A stretch of 64,000 nt of DNA from Nitrososphaerota archaeon (GTDB lineage: Archaea; Thermoproteota; Nitrososphaeria; Nitrososphaerales; JACPRH01). Position numbers and translations under genes: made by a program. The stretch is from NCBI GenBank assembly GCA_023379805.1, contig JAMCPI010000012.1, positions 221,777 through 285,776 of the forward strand, written 5' to 3'. The notes beneath the pieces are model-generated. The model had not been told where the DNA came from and made no database searches. It saw only the letters and a list, made by a program, of their open reading frames with translations. Shown here one piece after another: positions 1 through 6,673 of the stretch. Every line of letters starts with the position of its first letter. The first letter of the stretch is position 1.

Positions 1-446
1 TGCTGGTCTACTGAGAAGAAACTGTCCACCTCGAACTGGTTACCGCTACTGCTGAACCTTACTCTTTGACGATACTCTAGCAACAGGTGTTTCAGAAGAT
101 CCAATCGGTTCTGCTCAGCATATTCTTGGCCGAATAGTCTCTCATAATGTGTTGTGTCTCCTGTGTCATGATGGTTGAGGATGACCTCCGCCACCTGATC
201 TCGCTTCCTGATTTGTAGATGTGCGGACTTCAGGTAGGCGTTGAATATCCCATCATCGTAGGTTTCGACTAGCTCCATCTCGCTGTTGTTGAATGCGTAG
301 ATGATTCTTTTTCCTTGAAAGTACTTGTGCTTCAGAACTGTGTAAGGAGTCTTCGACAGCGCGGCAACTTTGCCGTCGAGCAGAACTATCAGGAGATCCT
401 TTCTCTCTTCAAGGATGATACTGCTGTTGCTACTACTGCTACTCAA
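1..446 (-). CDS. Partial hypothetical protein, C-terminus beyond the window
   Basis: The minus-strand frame is open from about position 446 to the left edge with no stop, so this is a real partial gene of at least 148 residues. The likeliest start is TTG at 446-444, which overlaps the TGA of the GHKL ATPase gene (445-443) in a TTGA junction, as expected for translational coupling. The protein begins with a serine-rich stretch and continues as a mixed alpha/beta sequence containing LDGKVAALSKTPYTVLKHKY and a charged helical part near the edge. I do not recognise the family. It is the last visible gene of the operon beginning at 5064. Confidence 0.7.
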   Translation of the reverse strand, partial: MSSSSSNSSIILEERKDLLIVLLDGKVAALSKTPYTVLKHKYFQGKRIIYAFNNSEMELVETYDDGIFNAYLKSAHLQIRKRDQVAEVILNHHDTGDTTHYERLFGQEYAEQNRLDLLKHLLLEYRQRVRFSSSGNQFEVDSFFSVDQ

Positions 447-2689
447 CTTGCTTGCTTCACCGCCACCACCATCACTTTTTCCGTTAGTCGTTTGTTGAGC
501 TCCAAGACGTAGTTCTTCATTGATGAGATTTCTTCTGCATCTCTGCTGTGCCTTGCTGCGTTGAGGAACAGGTTGAGCAGCTTCTCATCACGAACCTCCT
601 TTTCGGCGTGAATGATGCTGTATGTGATTTCGCTATCCCCTATCTTCTCGTAGCCTGAGTCGTTGATGAACTCGCTTCGATACATCTTCTCGCCTAGAAA
701 ATCCCTGAACGCATTGCTGCCTGAGCCGTCATACTCATAGATCACATCGTGGTACTTGAGGTAAACCATGAGCTCGAAGAGCACATCAGCATCTCCAATG
801 ATGGTGAGTTTGCTATCCGACTTCAGATGCTTCGATAGGCTTGGGTCGCTGTAGAGTCTCAGACTGATATCTTTACTTGATTTGGCGATTTCGCTGAACT
901 TCATTCTTCCATCGCTAGTCTCCACCATCTTCGAAGCCACCTTCTTCTGCACGAACTCCTGTAGCGAGACACCTCTTTGGAGCCTAGCATCATCCTTCAC
1001 GATCTTGTATCTGGTCCTGATAGTCGACAGCAGTTCGAGGTATGTCTTCATTCTACCTTCAGGTATTCTGATAGTGTTAGCCGCTCCAAATCCATACTCG
1101 CTTACTCTCTCTGTGTGTCTTCTGACGGTCTGGAACCTGCCCCAGCTGTACCATCCCAGGCCGGCTGAGTGAAGCACGACTTCTTCTAGAGGCGTAGCTG
1201 CTCTTCTCTTCTGCCTGAGCTTGTTCTGCTTGATGAACTCATCTCCGAAACGCACTCCAAACCGGCTCATCAGCTCAACAGACTCGTATGCGAAGTCCCT
1301 CTTAGGTATCTTGAAGGCAATCGCATCCGGGACCTTCGACCTGATTAGGGCGATCTTGTCTATGTTGAGTGAAGGCAGGTAGAACAGGTTTCTTGAATAC
1401 CGCAGGAGTTCGCCTATGGTTCTGGTACTCCGGTCACCGTCTGCCTTGACGGTTATTCTGGTGAACCTGCAGATGTTCACTGTTTGCTGTGAAAGATACT
1501 TTTCTAGGCGGAGGCTGTCGCAGGCCTTGTAGATGTCTTTGAAGCTTGAAGAGAGATAGTCGTCGAGCGTCCTGAGCTCGAGATGCGCCAACGCCTCCTT
1601 CAACTTGGCACCTATCTTCTTCGATATGGATTCGACAGCCTCGTCGCAAAGCCTCTCTCTATCCGCTGTAGGTTGATATTTCCGCTCGTCCTTGATGTTA
1701 AGGATCCAAGCTGAGAATGGGAGGTCCAGTGAAGCTTCAATTGGTGTGCCTACAAGGTATACTTCGCCTGAGCTGCTGCTCGGCTTCTCAACTTGTCTGA
1801 TGTTGTCGTATCCTGACCGAACTGTAAAGACTCCGTAGAGATAGAACGACTCGTCGTCCACTTCGATCGGGATTAGCTCCTCAACCTTCCAGTAGCTTCT
1901 AGCCTCGTTTTTGATGCGCTTGACCAGATACTCCTTGAAGCTCTCAGGTCCCAGCTGATATCTGCCAGCTTTCTCCGGTATTGTTTCGTCACGTTGATAG
2001 TATTCGTCGCCTAGGTCTTCCTCGATGTTCAGGTAGGTCTCTACGCCGGAGAAACGCGATACTGTCACTATTGTTTCGACTATTCTCCTGAGATCTATGT
2101 TTTCCCTAAGCGTGAGGGTGATTCTGGTTCCTGGCTGTTTGAGATCTGGCTGCGGCAAGAGGTTGAAGCCTACCCCGTTTTTCCCCAGAGTAGCATACTG
2201 CTCACCCGTCTCTCTGCTGAATGTCTCCAGAATCATGATGTCTGACATGGTTGAGTAGCTGGCTCTTCCAAAGCCGAACATTCCTACTTCTTTGCCGTCC
2301 CAGTTGTCGCTTCTTCCAAGAACTGTGTAGACTGTTAGGAACTTCTCCTGAGATATGCCTAGGCTGTCTATTCCGTGGATTACAAGCTTCCTTTCAGACG
2401 GTATGAGTGAGATTTCTATCCTCGGCTTTGCACCGTACTGCTTAGCGGCTATTCTGCAGGCCCTTGCCTCATTGTTGTAGAGCTCTCTGAAACCTGATTC
2501 TGGTTTCGCGTAGAGGTCGTGGGATATCCGCTGAATTACTACATCCTGCTCAAGCTGAACGGGGATGAGACCATTTTTGGATGCGTTGAGCAGCTTCGGA
2601 GCATATGCAAGTTCTGCACTGTCCAGCGGGAGTGGCTTCTCATCTATGAGTGTGGGCTTGTAGATTCTAATTGTTGTTTCATTTGCCAT
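443..2689 (-). CDS. GHKL-family ATPase (Hsp90/MutL/RIIA-like), 748 aa
   Basis: The N-terminal third carries the Bergerat ATP-binding fold: an N-box with E69...N73 in FRELYNNEARA, a D108 motif in IHGIDSLGIS, and a glycine-rich lid at 136-141 (GMFGFG) followed by RASY. Around residue 330, KYQPTADRERL resembles the basic segment after the transducer domain in RIIA-like and MutL-like GHKL proteins. The C-terminal half is unrecognised and helical. Such proteins couple ATP-driven dimer clamping to DNA transactions or signalling; the substrate here is unknown. It is preceded by five small genes in the same direction with overlaps or short gaps, so it probably acts with them. No catalytic nuclease motif is visible, so a MutL repair role is not supported. 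Confidence 0.75.
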   Translation of the reverse strand: MANETTIRIYKPTLIDEKPLPLDSAELAYAPKLLNASKNGLIPVQLEQDVVIQRISHDLYAKPESGFRELYNNEARACRIAAKQYGAKPRIEISLIPSERKLVIHGIDSLGISQEKFLTVYTVLGRSDNWDGKEVGMFGFGRASYSTMSDIMILETFSRETGEQYATLGKNGVGFNLLPQPDLKQPGTRITLTLRENIDLRRIVETIVTVSRFSGVETYLNIEEDLGDEYYQRDETIPEKAGRYQLGPESFKEYLVKRIKNEARSYWKVEELIPIEVDDESFYLYGVFTVRSGYDNIRQVEKPSSSSGEVYLVGTPIEASLDLPFSAWILNIKDERKYQPTADRERLCDEAVESISKKIGAKLKEALAHLELRTLDDYLSSSFKDIYKACDSLRLEKYLSQQTVNICRFTRITVKADGDRSTRTIGELLRYSRNLFYLPSLNIDKIALIRSKVPDAIAFKIPKRDFAYESVELMSRFGVRFGDEFIKQNKLRQKRRAATPLEEVVLHSAGLGWYSWGRFQTVRRHTERVSEYGFGAANTIRIPEGRMKTYLELLSTIRTRYKIVKDDARLQRGVSLQEFVQKKVASKMVETSDGRMKFSEIAKSSKDISLRLYSDPSLSKHLKSDSKLTIIGDADVLFELMVYLKYHDVIYEYDGSGSNAFRDFLGEKMYRSEFINDSGYEKIGDSEITYSIIHAEKEVRDEKLLNLFLNAARHSRDAEEISSMKNYVLELNKRLTEKVMVVAVKQAS

Positions 2690-2696
2690 ATATTAC

Positions 2697-3284
2697 TCAC
2701 TCACCGCTGCTTTCCGGCAGCTGTTCCTGTTCTTCTTCAGCAGGCTTGGCCTCGTTGTACTGTTTGAGGAACTCCTCTTTTGACAGGTTGCCGTTCACGA
2801 AGTCTGAGAACAGTTCTTGCCGTCTCTCGTTTGCCTCTTTGTCTCCGCCTTGGTAGTATCCGTAGGCAGCTATTCCTCCCCAAGCAACATAGTTGTCGTC
2901 TATGATTGCATCTTGGAAGCTTTCCTTGTCCTGTTCTGAGATTTCGTCTTCGTCCTCAACTTCCTCCAAGGCCTTGTCTTTGACAGCCATCACGAAGTTG
3001 CCGAAGTTGATTGAACCTAGTTCCTCCTTCAGATCGACTGCTCGATCGATTGTGCCGGGATGCTTTTCCTCCATATCGTAGATGCACTGGAGATCTGCTG
3101 TGCCGCAGTCAATCACTTCTGAGAGGATGCTTTCAGCAGACCTGAGCTGTTCTCTGGTCTTCCACAGCTCATCCTTGATTTCTTGATAGTGCTTGTAGAA
3201 GCCAGCAGTATCCTTCTCGACTTCCTTTCTCAGCTCTTCAATCTTCGCTGCGTCTCTTTCCTTTTCTTTACCTTCGTTAGCCAA
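2697..3284 (-). CDS. Acidic coiled-coil hypothetical protein
   Basis: A strongly acidic, Glu/Lys-rich protein with long predicted helices (repeated KEE, EEVEDEDE and similar). The frame can be extended to 3368, but that would overlap the upstream gene, which ends at 3301, and the added residues (MCWAERCSSPLAIRG) look non-native. A TTG at 3284-3282 (reading LANEGKEKERD), with GGAG about 10 nt upstream, is the more likely start, giving about 195 residues. It ends 7 nt before the GHKL gene. Function unknown; it could be a partner or adaptor of the GHKL ATPase because of the operon position. Confidence 0.6.
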   Translation of the reverse strand: MANEGKEKERDAAKIEELRKEVEKDTAGFYKHYQEIKDELWKTREQLRSAESILSEVIDCGTADLQCIYDMEEKHPGTIDRAVDLKEELGSINFGNFVMAVKDKALEEVEDEDEISEQDKESFQDAIIDDNYVAWGGIAAYGYYQGGDKEANERRQELFSDFVNGNLSKEEFLKQYNEAKPAEEEQEQLPESSGE

Positions 3285-3300
3285 GGGACTTCTGCTCCAT

Positions 3301-3645
3301 TTATGTTCCGAAGAACGCCTGCTCCCACGTATCGCCAGAGGTGAACTGCATCTCTCTGCCCAACACATTGTGGAGTGTGCGCTTCACGTCCGGGTTCAGA
3401 TCCTTCTCAGGCACGATTGGCAGCTTCTTGTGGTACTTGCGGCAGCAGTCTAGGCATAAAAGTCCCCAGAGACTGTAACCGTCTTTCCCATAATCCAGCA
3501 TTAATCCGTGCACAGTGAAGCTTTTGCTGTTCCCATCGTCATCGTTCTCAGGTAACGGTTCACTGCACGAGTCGCAGAGAGGAGGATTCTTGTCTTCACA
3601 CAAATCCTGCTCTGCGATTGTGTACTCAGCTATGTAGTCAGGCAT
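3301..3645 (-). CDS. Small putative zinc-binding protein, 114 aa
   Basis: Two CxxC pairs are visible, C24-x2-C27 (LCDSCSEPLPEN) and C64-x2-C67 (LLCLDCCRKYHKK), about 36 residues apart. This spacing suits a single treble-clef or zinc-ribbon-like knuckle. The rest is acidic and not recognised. It overlaps the upstream gene by 8 nt and belongs to the operon leading to the GHKL ATPase. Zinc binding is inferred from the cysteine pattern only; the molecular role is unknown. Confidence 0.6.
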   Translation of the reverse strand: MPDYIAEYTIAEQDLCEDKNPPLCDSCSEPLPENDDDGNSKSFTVHGLMLDYGKDGYSLWGLLCLDCCRKYHKKLPIVPEKDLNPDVKRTLHNVLGREMQFTSGDTWEQAFFGT

Positions 3646-4153
3646 CTGATAGGTTCACTCCTACTATCCCATGTTTGGCGAGAAGCGCCTCTGCACGTGC
3701 GATGTCGTTCGCTCTCGCTTCAGCCTGCAGCTTCTCGTAGAGATCTGCCTTGAACCCGCTCATCACCTGACACATTGCATTGTTCACATCAGAGTAGTCT
3801 CCCTGTATCCACCAGAGTGCTCCGTACTCTACTGACTTGAGGCCGAAATCAGAGTCGAACTGTCTGATGAATCTGATTGTGTCCTCTGGATTCTCGAAGT
3901 ATGTATGGTAGAAGCCTTCACGGTTGAAATGTGCGATGAAGCTGCAGTGCAGGTGCAGATGATCGTAGATTTTCTTGGTGAAGTCTTCCTGTCTGAAGTC
4001 GTTTTCTATGAACCTCTTCCACTGCTTCAGGATGAGCGCCTTTTCTTGAGCGGTAAGGAACTCTGAGTCCTTGAGATCAAAGTTCAAACCGGTCTTCTCT
4101 CCTCGACGCCTTGTTTGCTTGATGGTTCTTGCGGTGGAATTACGTGTGGACAC
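3638..4153 (-). CDS. Hypothetical protein, 171 aa, GHKL operon
   Basis: A basic N-terminal tail (TRRRGEK) is followed by a compact alpha/beta domain rich in His and aromatic residues (HLHLHCSFIAHFNREGFYHTYF) and a helical C-terminus. No catalytic signature I know is present. The His cluster could bind metal, but no family assignment is possible by eye. It overlaps its neighbours by 14 nt and 8 nt, so it is cotranscribed and translationally coupled within the six-gene unit. Confidence 0.55.
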   Translation of the reverse strand: MSTRNSTARTIKQTRRRGEKTGLNFDLKDSEFLTAQEKALILKQWKRFIENDFRQEDFTKKIYDHLHLHCSFIAHFNREGFYHTYFENPEDTIRFIRQFDSDFGLKSVEYGALWWIQGDYSDVNNAMCQVMSGFKADLYEKLQAEARANDIARAEALLAKHGIVGVNLSDA

Positions 4154-4772
4154 TCCACTTCATCCTCTCGTTGTACAGCCGCTCATCTTCTGCTGCCTGT
4201 GTTTCTGTGTGGAGGAGTATTCCTCCATCCATTACAAGCCGGTCTTCAAAGTCATATCCCCTGAAGTGCAGGCCATACTCTCCATCAGGGTAGACTGCGA
4301 AGTGGTATCCGGTCGGCTCGTACTCCTTGGTTATTCCTGTGAGAAATTGGAGGCAATCGATGAGACTCTCAATCGGGCTTCGGTATGACGGGTCTTTCTC
4401 ACGCATCTGGTTTACGTGTTGAGGACTTGGCGTATGCTCTATTGTGAAGAGGATCAGTTTCGCCAAGTGCTCAGGATTTGCAATGAGAATCTTAGGACTG
4501 AGGTACTGCTTAGTAGTCAGTTCTCTGTCAGGGCCGTTCAGGAACTCTGCTATCCGCTCATAGTTCAAGGTTTCTTCGTTGACTTCGCCGCTTCCTAGGT
4601 TCACTGTGCATATTGAGCTTCCAGCTCTACCTGCACCGTGAGCAACTGCGAGAAGCAACCGTGTGCTTGGGCTGATCTGCTTTCCAAGTTTCTTCTCCAT
4701 CAGTGCTGTGAGATGGTTGATGTCCATCTCTTTGATGTTCTTAGCCGTGTAGGCTGTTGTTGTAGAGGCCAT
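4140..4772 (-). CDS. Hypothetical protein, 210 aa, GHKL operon
   Basis: Unrecognised alpha/beta protein. Notable stretches are LLLAVAHGAGRAGSSICTV near residue 45, which has a small-residue turn but is not a P-loop, and YHFAVYPDGEYGLHFRGYDF in the C-terminal third, which looks like a beta-hairpin. No signal peptide or membrane segment. It follows the 94-aa gene by 7 nt and overlaps the next gene by 14 nt. Confidence 0.55.
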   Translation of the reverse strand: MASTTTAYTAKNIKEMDINHLTALMEKKLGKQISPSTRLLLAVAHGAGRAGSSICTVNLGSGEVNEETLNYERIAEFLNGPDRELTTKQYLSPKILIANPEHLAKLILFTIEHTPSPQHVNQMREKDPSYRSPIESLIDCLQFLTGITKEYEPTGYHFAVYPDGEYGLHFRGYDFEDRLVMDGGILLHTETQAAEDERLYNERMKWSVHT

Positions 4773-4779
4773 GCTTAGT

Positions 4780-5064
4780 TTAGCCTCCTGCTACGGTGGG
4801 CAGGCCCAGAAGTGCACCGCTTGAGTCTCGAAGGATTCTTGCCTTCTCGGGAACTTGGTCAATGGGCCTTACGAAGTATACTGCAGCTGTTGCTTTTGCT
4901 GTTGTTGCTTCTTGTTCGCTGGTTTCTACGGCGATGTAGGAGTACTTCTTCGCGATGTATTTCTCCGCCTCAGTCAGCAGTGACAGGAGCGGAACCTTTC
5001 TATCCGCCTTCGGGCATTCTCCCAGAGGCCTAGCCTTCTGCAGGATTATGCTCAATTCCTTCAT
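4780..5064 (-). CDS. Small protein with C-terminal Gly-Gly, first gene of the GHKL operon
   Basis: A 94-residue protein with a beta-strand start (MKELSIILQKARPL), a helix around 30-45 and a second strand region around 60, ending exactly in TVAGG. The size and terminal GG recall ubiquitin-like modifiers, but no E1, E2 or JAB partner is recognised in the operon, so that reading is speculative. The start is well supported: ATG at 5064 with a strong AGGAGGTG Shine-Dalgarno 5 nt upstream. It opens the operon that ends with the GHKL ATPase and the partial gene at the left edge. Confidence 0.6.
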   Translation of the reverse strand: MKELSIILQKARPLGECPKADRKVPLLSLLTEAEKYIAKKYSYIAVETSEQEATTAKATAAVYFVRPIDQVPEKARILRDSSGALLGLPTVAGG

Positions 5065-5069
5065 GTTGA

Positions 5070-5077
5070 CACCTCCT
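5070..5077 (-). promoter_or_regulatory. Shine-Dalgarno of the GHKL operon
   Basis: The minus strand reads AGGAGGTG five bases before the ATG at 5064. It is nearly fully complementary to an archaeal 16S tail and fixes the start of the first gene. It contrasts with the leaderless promoters of several other genes in the window. Confidence 0.7.
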
Positions 5078-5428
5078 ATGTCGATCTACTACTCCTCTGG
5101 CTTGAGCATCCGCTGATAGGCTCCCCTATGGTCGTCTAATGCCGCTTGAAAGAAAATACGGGTGAGATGACCTCATCGCTAAATCTGCAGTCTGGGCTTT
5201 TGATGCTCCCAACTATGCTGATGGATAGAGAGCCGTCCTAGACGTGATGGAATAGCTCAAAGAGAAGCCTAAAGATGAAGCCTTACCAAAAGAGTAAGCT
5301 GTTTGTTGGTTTGCCACCAGTCTACTCACGAGATGAGCTGAGGCCAGGACTTGGACGCCTCATTCAAAGGCTGGATACGCGTCAAATTACATCAATCTGG
5401 ATACGGGTGTGGTTTCGCTGGGATTCAT

Positions 5429-5639
5429 TGGGAGAAACTGGGAGAAAAATTGGGAGAAACCAAGACAGTGGGAGAAGTTAGGCGTGCCTGAGATGTGGAT
5501 TGGGAGAAGATTACTGGGAGAATTTTGGGAGAAGCAGGAGCATTGGGAGAAAATTAGTGAGAGTGGGATCGTATTGGGAGAAGAATTGGGAGAAAAAGAT
5601 GTGGTTTCTCGATGGAGATAAGTAGGGATGTTGGGAGAA
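5429..5639 (+). repeat. Iteron-like array, 11 copies of TGGGAGAA
   Basis: The octamer TGGGAGAA occurs at 5429, 5439, 5451, 5469, 5501, 5515, 5526, 5544, 5575, 5587 and 5632, always on the plus strand. Start-to-start distances are 10, 12, 18, 32, 14, 11, 18, 31, 12 and 45 nt. Many are near one or three helical turns and several are not multiples of three, so the repetition is not codon-driven. It lies in the long gap upstream of the GHKL operon. Such directly repeated short boxes are typical of plasmid replication origins (iterons) or partition sites; which applies is not decided by the sequence. Confidence 0.75.
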
Positions 5640-5666
5640 AATTTCGGTGAGTTTTAGGGTGGGTGC

Positions 5667-5750
5667 GGTATATGACGCGCAGATCATTACTGCACTGATG
5701 CTATTTAAGGAGCGAAAAACCAGATACTGTTGCGTCTTTTGTCATATACC
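5667..5750. repeat. 10-bp inverted repeat beside the iteron-like array
   Basis: GGTATATGAC at 5667-5676 and GTCATATACC at 5741-5750 are perfect inverted copies 64 nt apart. They enclose a TATA-like CTATTTAAGG around 5701. Together with the adjacent octamer array this looks like a composite control or origin region. The rest of 5065-5777 shows no convincing gene. Confidence 0.5.
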
Positions 5751-5777
5751 TGAGATACAGACTAATGTAATTGACCT

Positions 5778-6512
5778 TTACTTCTTTACAGTGAATTGAA
5801 GTTCAAGCCAGTTGAAAGGGCCCTGCGAATTGACAAAGCCGGGCCTCCACATTATAGTGTAGTTTCCTTCGGGAACAAACTTGCCTGTGTAACTGACTGA
5901 TCCGTTGATGTTTTGGAGCTGTTCTAGGTTCCACGTTTTTGATATGTAAGGTATTGTTTGTGTTTCGAACGGCTTTAACGTAGTATCCCATCCTCTAGGT
6001 GGACGAAGACCTTCTTCTTGGAAAGCTCCCTCAGGTGCAGTCCAGACTTCACGGTCATTGCCTCTGTTAACTACGAGCACTTCGTACTGCATTAACCACT
6101 GCCAAGCATCTACCGGGCTAGTATTCGTTATTGTAGCGGTGATGCCCACCTTTTCCCCATAGTGGAATTCAGAGCCATTGATTGAAAGAGTGACAAGAAC
6201 ACCTCTGTCAGGAATCAGTTCGCTCACAGTTCTAGAATTATTGTTACCAAATGTTTGTGGCAGTAACCTGATTGTTGAGACCGTGACTGTAGATGTAACG
6301 TTACGCGTAGAGGTGGTTGTCTGAGTTCTAGTTTCTGTTATCGTTGTAGGCACTGTAGTGATGCTGGAAACTGTAGAGTAGGCTGTCTCAGTAGTGGTCT
6401 TTGTTATTATGTTCGAAGTAGAAGAAGATGCACCAATCATATAGCCCAGAATTGAGGCTAACAAGATAAGCCCCAAACCAAGCATGTAGAGTATCGGTGG
6501 TTGAACCTTCAA
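5778..6512 (-). CDS. Membrane-anchored extracellular beta-sandwich protein
   Basis: An N-terminal hydrophobic segment at about residues 6-28 (ILYMLGLGLILLASILGYMIG) acts as signal or anchor. A Thr/Ser-rich linker of about 60 residues, probably glycosylated, follows, then a domain resembling an intracellular-proteinase-inhibitor or CARDB-like Ig fold (VLVTLSINGSEFHYGEKVGI, ITNTSPVDAW). Similar Ser/Thr-stalked surface proteins are common in thaumarchaeal genomes. It sits at the edge of the conjugation-like cluster and could be a surface component, but nothing ties it to transfer directly. Confidence 0.6.
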   Translation of the reverse strand: MKVQPPILYMLGLGLILLASILGYMIGASSSTSNIITKTTTETAYSTVSSITTVPTTITETRTQTTTSTRNVTSTVTVSTIRLLPQTFGNNNSRTVSELIPDRGVLVTLSINGSEFHYGEKVGITATITNTSPVDAWQWLMQYEVLVVNRGNDREVWTAPEGAFQEEGLRPPRGWDTTLKPFETQTIPYISKTWNLEQLQNINGSVSYTGKFVPEGNYTIMWRPGFVNSQGPFNWLELQFTVKK

Positions 6513-6673
6513 TCAGGTCACTTATAGCAAGGCTCAAGATAAGTATATCTTGACTACTTTAGGTCATGACATAAGACGCAACAGTATCAAAAACCAGATG
6601 GATGGTCAGAGCCATCACCCATTTTCAAATGAAGAAGCGCTACTCAGATACGATCTCAAATTAATCCTACTGC

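Noticed and set aside
443-2689. MutL mismatch-repair protein
   Set aside because: The GHKL motifs fit, but the MutL transducer and endonuclease motifs are missing and no MutS is near.
5275-5621. Two overlapping plus-strand frames with repeated WEK/GE residues over the octamer array
   Set aside because: Repeat spacings (10, 12, 32, 11 nt and so on) are not multiples of three, so the repetition is at DNA level; no start signal or homologous domain is visible.
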